DNA of 35,175 nucleotides from Thioalkalivibrio thiocyanoxidans ARh2 (GCF_000385215.1 NZ_ARQK01000029.1:1-35175); one strand, 5' to 3'; shown: positions 6,741 to 13,711, counted from the first letter of the stretch. The notes: a model not told the origin generated them from the letters alone. A program made the numbers and translations.

Positions 6741-7511
6741 TTAATCCAGCAGGTTGGCGGCCCAGGCGTGGATCAGTCCGGCGACATAGCGGGTGTGCTC
6801 GGGGCGCGAGAGCAGGTGGTCGGTCTGGTGCAGGGCGACAAAGCTCTTGGGGTGGTGGGCCTGCTGGAAGATCTTGCGGGCATGATCGACGCTGACCACG
6901 GTGTCTCCGGGGGCATGCAGCAGCAGTAGCGGCTGCGTCATGCGCTCCAGCGCGCCGTCCAGTGTCGGTTCTTCGATCGAGTCCAGGAAGGGCTGCCCGA
7001 TCTCGACCGGGCGGCCGCCGATATTGACGCGCGCGAAGCCTTCGCGCTGGATGGTCGCAGCGATGTCACCGAACAGATGCGCGACATGGCCGGGCCGGCT
7101 GGGGGCGGCGATGGTGACAATGCCGCCCAGTTCTTCGCGCTGGCTGCCGACATGGATGGCCATGGCCCCGCCGAAGCTGTGACCGATCAGGAGGTCAGTG
7201 GGCTCGCCGGTTGCCTGCTGCAATGCGTCCAGCGCCGCGTTCAGGTCCTCGCAATAGGTGTCGAGCGTGCTGTCGCGAAAGCGTCCGTCGGAGTCGCCCA
7301 GCCCGGCGAAGTCGAAGCGCAGCGTGGCGATCCCCTCCTCCGCCAGGGCGCGCGCCAGGCGCACGGTCGCGGGAAAGTCCTTGGAACAGGCGAAGCAGTG
7401 TGCAATGCAGGCCTGGCCCAGTAGCGGGCCTTCGCTGGGCTCTACCAGAACGCCGTTCAGCTGGATGCCACGCGGGGTGTCGATGGGCAGGCTGGTGTTG
7501 CGGATGGCCAT
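6741..7511 (-). CDS. Alpha/beta hydrolase (OsmC-partner type)
   Basis: A 256-residue serine hydrolase with catalytic residues visible: nucleophile S112 in GHSFGG, acid D203 in HAPGDTVVS, and H232 in QTDHLLS. The N-terminal pattern AHCFACSKDF...LRFDFAGLGDSDG is that of the hydrolase half of 'bifunctional alpha/beta hydrolase/OsmC' proteins. Here the protein stops after the hydrolase domain and no OsmC domain follows. The substrate is unknown. I used the ATG at 7511 because the frame continues upstream through the MITE without a plausible ribosome site. MITE copy 2 lies about 80 bp before the start and may have replaced part of the promoter. Confidence 0.88.
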   Translation of the reverse strand: MAIRNTSLPIDTPRGIQLNGVLVEPSEGPLLGQACIAHCFACSKDFPATVRLARALAEEGIATLRFDFAGLGDSDGRFRDSTLDTYCEDLNAALDALQQATGEPTDLLIGHSFGGAMAIHVGSQREELGGIVTIAAPSRPGHVAHLFGDIAATIQREGFARVNIGGRPVEIGQPFLDSIEEPTLDGALERMTQPLLLLHAPGDTVVSVDHARKIFQQAHHPKSFVALHQTDHLLSRPEHTRYVAGLIHAWAANLLD

Positions 7512-7591
7512 GGGCGCGGGATGGTCCGGGCGGGGTGGGTCTGCGATGATACGCGAGCTGAATGTATCTCGTGACCCGCACAAACAATTAA

Positions 7592-7886
7592 GGAAACACT
7601 GACTAATGTACACGCTCGCGTTGGTACCCCAGGTTTTCCGAGACAAGGCGCGGTGCGCAGCCGGTAGTGGTTCTACCGGCAAGGGCCGCAACGCCGGATC
7701 GGGGAACCTGGGGTGCCAACCCCACAAGCCATTGAAAGCAGGGGCTCGGCCGCCCGTTGTTATCGAAAACGGGCGCGGGAACGGCGTTGCGGCTCCCTTG
7801 TGCAGAATGACTGCACGGCAGTCACCGCGCCTTGTTCGCGCGCAAAAGCGACTCGAGCGCGAGCGCGTACATTAATCAGTGTTTCC
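7592..7886 (+). mobile_element. MITE copy 2 (295 bp) with TTAA target duplication
   Basis: The ends GGAAACACTGA...TCAGTGTTTCC are exactly flanked on both sides by TTAA (7588-7591 and 7887-7890), a perfect 4-bp target duplication. The sequence is closely similar to copy 1 along its length and in the same orientation. It differs mainly in the middle, where it is about 29 bp longer and contains an extra hairpin (GCCCGTT 7752-7758, AACGGGC 7768-7774). No credible coding sequence is present. Its right end lies directly against the ribosome site of the YdcH-like gene. Confidence 0.92.
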
Positions 7887-7900
7887 TTAAGGAGGGGCTG

Positions 7901-8101
7901 TTGGAGACGGAGAGTCAGATTCGTGCACGACTGGCGGAGCTTGAGTCCGAGCATCGGGCGCTGGATTCCGCGATCGCGGTGATGCACGAGCAGCCTGCGC
8001 CGGATGCCTTCGCGATCCAGCGGCTAAAAAAGCGCAAGCTCCAGCTGAGAGACGCCATCCAGCGGCTGCGCAGTCGCCTGATCCCCGACCTGAACGCCTG
8101 A
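7901..8101 (+). CDS. YdcH-like (DUF465) small coiled-coil protein
   Basis: A 66-residue helical protein with the DUF465/YdcH pattern: LESEHRALDSAI near the start and LKKRKLQLRDAIQRL toward the end, both heptad-like and likely to form a coiled coil. The function of this family is not known. The start is TTG at 7901, supported by a strong AAGGAGG (7889-7895); the only later in-frame ATG would remove the conserved first helix. The Shine-Dalgarno overlaps the MITE's right-hand TTAA duplication, so any promoter now lies in or beyond the MITE. The stop is followed by a terminator hairpin shared with fccB. Confidence 0.85.
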   Translation: METESQIRARLAELESEHRALDSAIAVMHEQPAPDAFAIQRLKKRKLQLRDAIQRLRSRLIPDLNA

Positions 8102-8110
8102 CTCATCGCC

Positions 8111-8142
8111 GAAAAAGAAAACGGCGCCCGCAGGCGCCGTTT
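8111..8142. terminator. Bidirectional intrinsic terminator between the YdcH-like gene and fccB
   Basis: The stem AAACGGCGCC (8119-8128) pairs with GGCGCCGTTT (8133-8142) around loop CGCA. On the minus strand it is followed by TTTTCTTTTTC, a strong U-tract, so it mainly ends the fccAB transcript. On the plus strand only a few T follow, making it weaker for the YdcH-like gene. Confidence 0.88.
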
Positions 8143-8179
8143 CCGTCCATCGTTTGCTGCTTTGCAGCCGTAAGCGGGT

Positions 8180-9475
8180 CTAGCCCCAGATATCCTGGGT
8201 GATCCCGGCGTACCAGGCCCGGGTGAACGCGGCCTCACGCTCGCGGAAGCTCGAGGTCTCGCCCGAGGGGCTGACACCGCCGGCCCCTTCGACGCCAGCC
8301 TGTGCCCCATCCTGGTACTTGTACACGGCCGCCACGCTGATCCCGTGTTCCGGGGTGATCAGGCTGTAGCAGGTGTTGGCCGAGGAGGGATCGATCGGCT
8401 CCTGGTCCATCAACTCGCGCACGATCGCCGCGGCGACGATCTTGCCCTGGTTGTTGGCCGAGTGGCCGGACTTCGGCATGGCGCCCGCCACGCTGGCATC
8501 CCCCAGCACGTAGATGTTGTCGTCCATCTCCGACTTGAAGGTCCGCTGGTCCACCGGGACCCAGCCTTCGTCGTTGGTCAGGCCGACGTCGTGGGCGATC
8601 TGGCCAGCACGCTGTGCCGGGATGAAGTTCATCACGTCCGCGCGGACACGCTCGAAGCCGGCGTCGGCCCGGGCGGTCATCTCGCCGACGTCGATTTCCT
8701 CGACCAGGCCACCATCCGATGCAGCACGCCACTCGATCATGTCGCCGTAGTGCATCTCCCAGCCTTCTTCGAACAGGCCCTGCTTGGAGAAGTTGTCCTT
8801 GGCGTCGAGCACGATGATCTTGGAGCGCGGTTTGTGCTCCTTCAGGTAATGCGCGATCAGCGAGACGCGCTCGTACGGCCCCGGCGGGCAGCGGAACGGG
8901 TTCGGCGGGGCGACCATCACGAACACGCCGCCGTTCGGCATCTCCAGCAGCTGCGAGCGCAGCATCTCGGTCTGCTCGCCAGCCTTCCAGGCGTGCGGGA
9001 TCTTTTCCGCGTCGGCCTCTTCAATGCCGGGCATGTCGTCGTACTTGAAGTCGATCCCCGGGGACATGACCAGCTTGTCGTACTGCAGGCTGTCGCCGCT
9101 TTCGAGGCGCACGGTGCGGTTGTCAGCGTCCACGCCGACGACCTTGTCCTCGATCACGTCGATGCCGTCGCGGTCGCGCAGGTTGTGGTAGCCGTGCGTG
9201 ATCGAATCCATGCTCTCGAACCCGCCGATCACCCAGTTACTGCCGTAGCAGGTGACGTAGGTGGCATTGGGTTCGACCAGCGTGACCATCATGTCCGGCG
9301 AGAACTGCTTGAGGTAGCGTGCCGCGGTGGCCCCGCCGGAGCCTCCCCCGACCACGACCACATGGGCCTTGGCCCCGTTGCGGGCTGCGTGCGGTGCGCA
9401 ACCGATACCGGTCAGTGCAGCTGCACTGGTAATCCCGAAGGCCTTCAGGAAGTGGCGTCGAGTAAAATTGTGCAT
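8180..9475 (-). CDS. fccB: Flavocytochrome c sulfide dehydrogenase, flavoprotein subunit
   Basis: A 431-residue FAD enzyme that oxidises sulfide to sulfur or polysulfide in the periplasm and passes electrons to its cytochrome subunit. The N-terminus has a Tat signal (TRRHFLK, residues 5-11, then a hydrophobic stretch). The nucleotide-binding site is VVVGGGSGGATAA (39-51). C76 (TCYGSNWVIGG) matches the cysteine that binds FAD covalently in Allochromatium FccB. C196 (FRCPPGPYERV) and C369 (NTCYSLI) match the redox disulfide. Removing about 34 signal residues puts them near 42, 162 and 335, close to the published 42, 161 and 337. It follows fccA by 19 bp. Confidence 0.96.
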   Translation of the reverse strand: MHNFTRRHFLKAFGITSAAALTGIGCAPHAARNGAKAHVVVVGGGSGGATAARYLKQFSPDMMVTLVEPNATYVTCYGSNWVIGGFESMDSITHGYHNLRDRDGIDVIEDKVVGVDADNRTVRLESGDSLQYDKLVMSPGIDFKYDDMPGIEEADAEKIPHAWKAGEQTEMLRSQLLEMPNGGVFVMVAPPNPFRCPPGPYERVSLIAHYLKEHKPRSKIIVLDAKDNFSKQGLFEEGWEMHYGDMIEWRAASDGGLVEEIDVGEMTARADAGFERVRADVMNFIPAQRAGQIAHDVGLTNDEGWVPVDQRTFKSEMDDNIYVLGDASVAGAMPKSGHSANNQGKIVAAAIVRELMDQEPIDPSSANTCYSLITPEHGISVAAVYKYQDGAQAGVEGAGGVSPSGETSSFREREAAFTRAWYAGITQDIWG

Positions 9476-9494
9476 TGTTGTAATCCCCCCGTGA

Positions 9495-9809
9495 TCAGAA
9501 GCGCGCGAAGTAGACCGACATCGCTTCGATCTCTTCGTCCGTGTAGCCCTTGGCGTGACGATCCATGATGGTCGCGTCACGGTCGCCATCGCGGAATGCG
9601 CGCATCTGGCTCTGGATGACCTCTGGCGAGATTCGGCCCAGATCGGGCACGCCCTTCTCGGCGCCAGCGGCGTTGTGGCAGGCCTTGCAGGAAGCGGCCA
9701 TCAACTGGCCACGGGTGATTTCGTCATTGTCGGCGATTGCCTGGGATGTGGTACCAACCATCGCCAGCGAGGCCACAAGCCCCGCCACGAACAAACGTGA
9801 TTGCTTCAT
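9495..9809 (-). CDS. fccA: Flavocytochrome c sulfide dehydrogenase, monoheme cytochrome subunit
   Basis: A 104-residue periplasmic cytochrome with a Sec signal (LFVAGLVASLAMVGTTSQAIA, cleavage near residue 26) and one heme site, CKACH at 41-45. M82 in ATIMDRHAKGY, or M69, is the likely sixth ligand. It accepts electrons from FccB and passes them to soluble cytochrome c. Allochromatium FccA has two hemes in about 21 kDa; this one is half that size with one heme, as in green sulfur bacteria. It is the first gene of the operon, and the 226 bp upstream hold the regulatory signals. Pairing with fccB makes the call secure. Confidence 0.93.
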   Translation of the reverse strand: MKQSRLFVAGLVASLAMVGTTSQAIADNDEITRGQLMAASCKACHNAAGAEKGVPDLGRISPEVIQSQMRAFRDGDRDATIMDRHAKGYTDEEIEAMSVYFARF

Positions 9810-9941
9810 GGTAACGGACTCCTCCGTCTCAAAGTGGCTTTCTGGTAGGCGACAGTCTTCTGCGTACTGCCTGACTCCTCGCACCCGGTGCATTTGCCGG
9901 GCTGGGCCGTACTTCCAGGTTCGTTGGCCTGGAGTTGCACC

Positions 9942-9963
9942 TGATCGTGTGATGGAACGATCA
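9942..9963. promoter_or_regulatory. Inverted repeat in the fccAB / PilZ divergent region
   Basis: TGATCG (9942-9947) and CGATCA (9958-9963) form a 6-10-6 inverted repeat about 140 bp upstream of fccA. Such spacing suits a dimeric repressor or activator. No recognised consensus is matched; the role is inferred. Confidence 0.35.
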
Positions 9964-9998
9964 TTGTGTGGGATATAGCACAACCTATCTATCTTTTC

Positions 9999-10017
9999 GA
10001 TGCCTTGAGAAGGCATC
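9999..10017. promoter_or_regulatory. Hairpin just upstream of the PilZ gene
   Basis: GATGCCTT-GAG-AAGGCATC is a perfect 8-bp stem with a 3-base loop ending 18 bp before the PilZ start. It lies in the leader of that gene and could be an RNA hairpin or operator. No T-run follows, so it is not a terminator. Confidence 0.4.
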
Positions 10018-10035
10018 TGCAGCAGGAGACAGGCC

Positions 10036-10347
10036 ATGACAGGGGAACGTCGGCGCCATCCGCGCATCCCGATGACCGTCGAGGTGGTGGCGGAATGCCG
10101 TGACGGGAGCCAGGTCAGACTTACGACGAATGATATCTCCGGTGGCGGGGCTTTTCTGGCCTGGGAGGATCGGGGGCAGTCCGGGATCAGCCTCCTGAAG
10201 GAGTTGAACCCGGACGATGAGCTCATGCTGCAGGTATTCGGTCTGCTCGGGGATGGTGGCGAGCCGCCACGGGTACGGGCCCGGATCGTCCGTGTGATGG
10301 AAGACGGGGTCGCAGTACAGTTCGACCCCTCCGCACTGGGGACGTGA
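10036..10347 (+). CDS. PilZ-domain protein (probable cyclic di-GMP receptor)
   Basis: A 103-residue single-domain PilZ protein. Both ligand motifs are present: the arginine-rich RRRHPRIP at residues 5-12 and DISGGGAF at 33-40 (the D/N-x-S-x-x-G motif). PilZ proteins bind cyclic di-GMP and act on motility, pili or exopolysaccharide. No effector domain is attached. The ATG at 10036 has AGGAG upstream (10024-10028). It is divergent from fccAB and convergent with the DUF3775 gene, 33 bp away, with no terminator visible between them. Confidence 0.9.
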   Translation: MTGERRRHPRIPMTVEVVAECRDGSQVRLTTNDISGGGAFLAWEDRGQSGISLLKELNPDDELMLQVFGLLGDGGEPPRVRARIVRVMEDGVAVQFDPSALGT

Positions 10348-10380
10348 TTGCTTCTCCCGTCGGGCGGGGGCAACGGTTCC

Positions 10381-10773
10381 CTACTCGGCGGCCTGCATCT
10401 GTTCCAGGCCGGCCTCCCATTCGTCCGCAATCATCGGATTGGCAATCAGGCGATGGGCCGTGTCCGGGCTCCAGTCGTCGCGGGCATCCTCCAGCGCGCT
10501 TTCCCATTCTTCGGCCTCGTAGTCGCCACGCCCTAGCGCACTGAGCGCCTGCAACTCCGCCTGGTATTCCGGTCCGAGCCCGCTCAGGGTGCCTTCCAGC
10601 TCGCGCAGCGTCAGGTCACCGGCGTGATCCGCCAGGACCTGCATGGCCCAGTCATCGTCCGAGGTGTCGGGGTTCGAGTCGGGGAACACGACCTCCTCCT
10701 TGGCGTGGAACTCCCGCGCCGCCTGGATCAGGCGGGCCAGGGTGTCGTCCTCGATGCCCAGGGGGGAGGCCAT
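10381..10773 (-). CDS. DUF3775-family protein
   Basis: A 130-residue acidic protein. The sequence pattern matches the DUF3775 family: an N-terminal helix (IEDDTLARLIQAAREFHAK), a middle DDDWAMQVLADHAGDLTLREL, and ALSALGRGDYEAEEWESAL. The function of the family is unknown. I chose ATG 10773 because the longer frame to 10935 runs antisense into the DUF2288 gene and has no family similarity. It follows the DUF2288 gene by 7 bp, so the two are an operon. Confidence 0.82.
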   Translation of the reverse strand: MASPLGIEDDTLARLIQAAREFHAKEEVVFPDSNPDTSDDDWAMQVLADHAGDLTLRELEGTLSGLGPEYQAELQALSALGRGDYEAEEWESALEDARDDWSPDTAHRLIANPMIADEWEAGLEQMQAAE

Positions 10774-10780
10774 GGCCGGG

Positions 10781-11095
10781 TCAGTGCGCCGTGCTGCGCT
10801 CCTGGGCGAGTACCCAGGGGGCGGCGACGATGGCGGTAAAGACGGGGTTGTTCGCCGCCCAGCGCCGCGCGTCGTCATCCGTCGCGCGTGCGACCTGATC
10901 ACTGGCCAGCCATTCGCTGACCTGATGCGTGGCATCGTCGCGAAATGCGCGCGCCACCTCGATCAGGTCCAGCTCGGGGGCCACGCGAATCACCACGCCA
11001 CGGGCGAAATGCGGCATCAGTTCGTCCCAGCGCAGGGGTCCGGCTTCTTCCTCCAGGGGTACCTCGGGTTCGGAGGAGGCAGGGGCTTGAGTCAT
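10781..11095 (-). CDS. DUF2288-family protein
   Basis: A 104-residue soluble protein with the DUF2288 layout: LRWDELMPHFARGVVIRVAPELDLIEVA in the first half and a C-terminal AIVAAPWVLAQE. The function is unknown. It is the first gene of a two-gene operon with DUF3775 and is divergent from the PepSY-PhoP-PhoQ-like operon. The PhoP-box-like repeat at 11111-11127 lies between them, just 15 bp before this gene, so it may influence both. Confidence 0.85.
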   Translation of the reverse strand: MTQAPASSEPEVPLEEEAGPLRWDELMPHFARGVVIRVAPELDLIEVARAFRDDATHQVSEWLASDQVARATDDDARRWAANNPVFTAIVAAPWVLAQERSTAH

Positions 11096-11110
11096 GACGG
11101 GAACATCCAG

Positions 11111-11127
11111 TTTCAGATAACGTTCAG
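11111..11127 (+). promoter_or_regulatory. PhoP-box-like direct repeat upstream of the two-component operon
   Basis: TTTCAG-ATAAC-GTTCAG is a direct repeat of hexamers 5 bp apart, the spacing known for PhoP boxes ((T/G)GTTTA-N5-(T/G)GTTTA) and OmpR-family sites. TATAGC at 11136-11141 could be a -10. This would allow the encoded PhoP-like regulator to control its own operon. The hexamers differ from the enteric consensus; binding is inferred. Confidence 0.5.
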
Positions 11128-11191
11128 GCTAGGCCTATAGCCTTGTAGCTGCAAGAGTTTGTTCGCCCACACCATCACGGAGACTACCGCT

Positions 11192-11518
11192 ATGCGCCCC
11201 GGACCGGAGACCGTTGCCAAAGGCGGTGGCCGGAGACGCCGAATCATCGGCGGCGCGGGTGTGCTCGGGCTTCTGCTGGCGGCCCTGATGGTGCCTTTCG
11301 CGGCTCAGGCCCAGTTCATCACCGAAGACCCGCGTGCGGCCGTCTGGACACTGGACGAGGCGGTGTCACGCGTCGAGGCCAACTACCCGGGCCGGGTCCT
11401 TTCCGCACGCGAAGATTTGACCGAGTACGGGAATCGCGTGTTTATCGTGCGTATCCTGACCGACAACCAGCAGGTGCGAACGATCAAGATCGAGGAGGGG
11501 GCGGAGCTCGACCCATGA
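11192..11518 (+). CDS. Exported PepSY-domain protein
   Basis: A 108-residue periplasmic protein. The N-terminus is a signal peptide (RRRR then GVLGLLLAALMVPFAAQA, cleavage near residue 40). The mature part is a single PepSY domain (TLDEAVSRVEANYPGRVLSAREDL...VFIVRILT...VRTIKIEEG). PepSY domains often modulate peptidases or act as extracytoplasmic sensors. The ATG at 11192 has GGAG 9 bases upstream. The stop overlaps the response regulator start (ATGA), so it is translationally coupled and probably feeds the signalling pathway, perhaps as a periplasmic partner of the histidine kinase. Confidence 0.87.
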   Translation: MRPGPETVAKGGGRRRRIIGGAGVLGLLLAALMVPFAAQAQFITEDPRAAVWTLDEAVSRVEANYPGRVLSAREDLTEYGNRVFIVRILTDNQQVRTIKIEEGAELDP

Positions 11519-12231
11519 ATCTGCGCGTGGTGGTGATCGAGGACGATCTGGCTCTGCGCAGCCAGATCGCCGAGGAGATGGAGAACAACGGCTGCCGTGT
11601 GGATACCGCCTCGGACGGCGACACCGGCCTTTACCTGCTGACCGAGTACCACTGCGACATCGCGGTGGTGGACCTGGGGCTGCCCGGCATGGATGGCCTC
11701 GACGTCATTCGCAAGGCCCGCGAGGTGAAGCCGCAACTGCCCATCCTGATTCTTACGGCACGCGACCGCTGGCAGGACAAGGTCGAGGGGCTCGAGGCCG
11801 GGGCCGACGACTACCTGACCAAGCCCTTCCACATCCAGGAGCTGGTGGCGCGCCTGCGCGCCCTGGCGCGGCGCAGCCTGCAGGCCGGCCGGGAACGGCT
11901 GGAATTCGGGCCGCTGGTGATCGACACGGCCACCGATGACGTCCGCCTCCATGGCGAGCTGGTTTCCCTCACCACCTTCGAGTACCGCCTGCTGCTGACG
12001 CTGGTGCGCCAGCCCGGGCGGGTGCTCAGCAAGGAGACGCTGGCGGACTATCTCTACGAGCATGACGAGGACCGCGAGAGCAACGTGATCGAGGTACTGA
12101 TCGGGCGCCTGCGCCGCAAACTCGATCCGGACGGCAGCCTCGGGCTGATCGAGACCCTGCGCGGTCGGGGCTACCGCTTCGCCCGCGAGGCGGATACCGA
12201 GACGTCGTCTGGTTCCACCCGCGGCGCCTGA
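11515..12231 (+). CDS. phoP: OmpR-family response regulator (PhoP-like)
   Basis: A 238-residue response regulator. The receiver domain (about 1-115) has acidic residues E9/D10/D11, the phosphorylated D53 (VVDLGLPGMDG), T81 and K103 (LTKPFH). The C-terminal winged helix (about 125-225) ends in the typical RGRGYRF. The closest named type is PhoP/QseB. It is transcribed with the PepSY protein before it and the PhoQ-like kinase 40 bp after it. The target genes cannot be read from this window beyond the nearby box. The symbol is by similarity, not proof of Mg2+ sensing. Confidence 0.9.
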   Translation: MNLRVVVIEDDLALRSQIAEEMENNGCRVDTASDGDTGLYLLTEYHCDIAVVDLGLPGMDGLDVIRKAREVKPQLPILILTARDRWQDKVEGLEAGADDYLTKPFHIQELVARLRALARRSLQAGRERLEFGPLVIDTATDDVRLHGELVSLTTFEYRLLLTLVRQPGRVLSKETLADYLYEHDEDRESNVIEVLIGRLRRKLDPDGSLGLIETLRGRGYRFAREADTETSSGSTRGA

Positions 12232-12271
12232 TATTGCGCACGGTCCACGCCAGTCCCGTGTTCGGAACCCC

Positions 12272-13594
12272 ATGAGACGCCCTCTGCGCCAAATCCGCAG
12301 CAGCCTGACCCTGCGCCTGGCGCTGGTCGCTGGGGTCACCGTACTGGTGTTTTCCCTGCTCACGGCCTGGGTGTTGGAGGCGGCTTTTCGCGACAACGCG
12401 GCAGATGCCGTCGAGACTCGCCTAGAGGCCCAGGTACTGCTGCTGATGGGGCTGGTCGAGGTCGTCGGGCGCAACGAGGTACGCGTCCCCGAGATGCTGC
12501 CCGAGAGTCGGCTGCAACTGCCCGCCAGTGGCCTCTACGCCCGCATCCTCGGCCCGGACGGGCGCACGCTCTGGCGTTCCCCCTCTGCGGTGGGGGTCTC
12601 CCTGCGTGGCTGGTCGGAGGATGACTTCTTCGCCTTCAGCCTGCCCGTGCAGTGGGAGCTGGACGGCGGCCAGGTCGGACTGACCTTTCAGATACTGGAG
12701 GACCGCGAGGCATTCGAGGAGCAGGTCGAGCAGTATCGCGTCAGCCTCTGGCAGGGGCTGATGACCATGACGATTTCGCTGATCGTCGCGCTCGGGCTGG
12801 CGCTGTGGTTCTGGGGGCTGTGGCCGCTCCGCCGCGTGCAGGGTGACCTGGAGGCGCTGCGTCACGGGGACTATGGGCGATTGGAGGGCCCTTATCCGAC
12901 CGAAGTGCAGGCCCTGACCGGGAGTATCAACGACCTGATCGAGTTCGAGCGTGCACGTTTGACTCGCCAGCAGAATGCCCTGGCCGACCTGGCGCACAGT
13001 CTGAAAACCCCGATCTCCGCGCTGCGCCTCAACCTGGAAAGCCAGAACCCCGACCCGGAAGACATGCGCCGCCAGGTCGACCGGCTGCAGGCGATCGTGC
13101 AGCACCAGCTCAGCCAGGCGCAGCGCCTGGGTCCCGCGCCCTTCCAGGCCCCCGAGCCTTTGAACCCCATCATCGAACGAACCTGTCAGGCGCTCGGGCG
13201 GCTTGCCAGCCAGCAGGGGGTGGATCTGGACAGTTACCTCGAGCCGGGTTGTGCCCTGCGCATGGAGCCTGGTGCCATCTTCGAGCTCCTGGGCAACACC
13301 CTGGATAACGCAATCCGCCACGCGACCAGCCGGGTATGGATCTCGACGCAGTGCACAGCGGAGGCGGTGACCCTGACCATCGACGATGACGGGCCCGGGA
13401 TCGCGCCGGGGGATCGTGCCCGCGTGCTGGAGCGGGGTGAACGAGCGGATGTGCGCAGCGATGGCGAGGCCGGTCAGGGGCTGGGGCTCAGCATTATCCA
13501 GGCCCTGGTGCAGGACCACGGTGGCGAGCTGTATATCGAGCAGGCCCCGGAACTGCACGGGGCCCGCATCCGCATGGTGTTCCCGGCATCGTAA
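12272..13594 (+). CDS. phoQ: PhoQ-like sensor histidine kinase
   Basis: A 440-residue membrane sensor kinase. Two membrane segments (about 14-36 and 164-184) enclose a periplasmic domain of about 125 residues. HAMP-like linker residues lead to the H-box LADLAHSLKTPISAL with H242; the HSLKTP form is characteristic of PhoQ rather than HELRTP of EnvZ-type kinases. The N-box (NTLDNAIRH), the DDDGPGI motif and GQGLGLSII complete the ATPase domain. It phosphorylates the upstream regulator. The sensor domain has some acidic clusters (WSEDDFF) but no clear Mg-binding patch that I can identify, so the signal is open. Confidence 0.9.
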   Translation: MRRPLRQIRSSLTLRLALVAGVTVLVFSLLTAWVLEAAFRDNAADAVETRLEAQVLLLMGLVEVVGRNEVRVPEMLPESRLQLPASGLYARILGPDGRTLWRSPSAVGVSLRGWSEDDFFAFSLPVQWELDGGQVGLTFQILEDREAFEEQVEQYRVSLWQGLMTMTISLIVALGLALWFWGLWPLRRVQGDLEALRHGDYGRLEGPYPTEVQALTGSINDLIEFERARLTRQQNALADLAHSLKTPISALRLNLESQNPDPEDMRRQVDRLQAIVQHQLSQAQRLGPAPFQAPEPLNPIIERTCQALGRLASQQGVDLDSYLEPGCALRMEPGAIFELLGNTLDNAIRHATSRVWISTQCTAEAVTLTIDDDGPGIAPGDRARVLERGERADVRSDGEAGQGLGLSIIQALVQDHGGELYIEQAPELHGARIRMVFPAS

Positions 13595-13618
13595 ACGGGG
13601 TGGCCTGTCGTGCCGGAT

Positions 13619-13697
13619 GATGCGTTTCGCTGCGCTCAACGCATCCTACGACAGGCAGGAAGGGCTGTAGGATGTGTTGAGCGCAGCGAAACGCATC
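13619..13697. repeat. Inverted pair of GATGCG REP units
   Basis: The arms at 13619-13649 and 13667-13697 are 31 bp with one mismatch, reading GATGCGTTTCGCTGCGCTC... and its complement. Each arm contains the GAGCGCAGCGAA core also found at 342-389 and 1104-1182. It lies between the convergent kinase and dadA genes and may form a long stem in RNA. Confidence 0.85.
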
Positions 13698-13711
13698 GCC
13701 CCGGGCCGAGA

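Noticed and set aside
6741-7727. N-terminal extension of the hydrolase through MITE copy 2
   Set aside because: The extra 72 residues come from MITE sequence read in the antisense direction and do not resemble the hydrolase family; the family start is at 7511.
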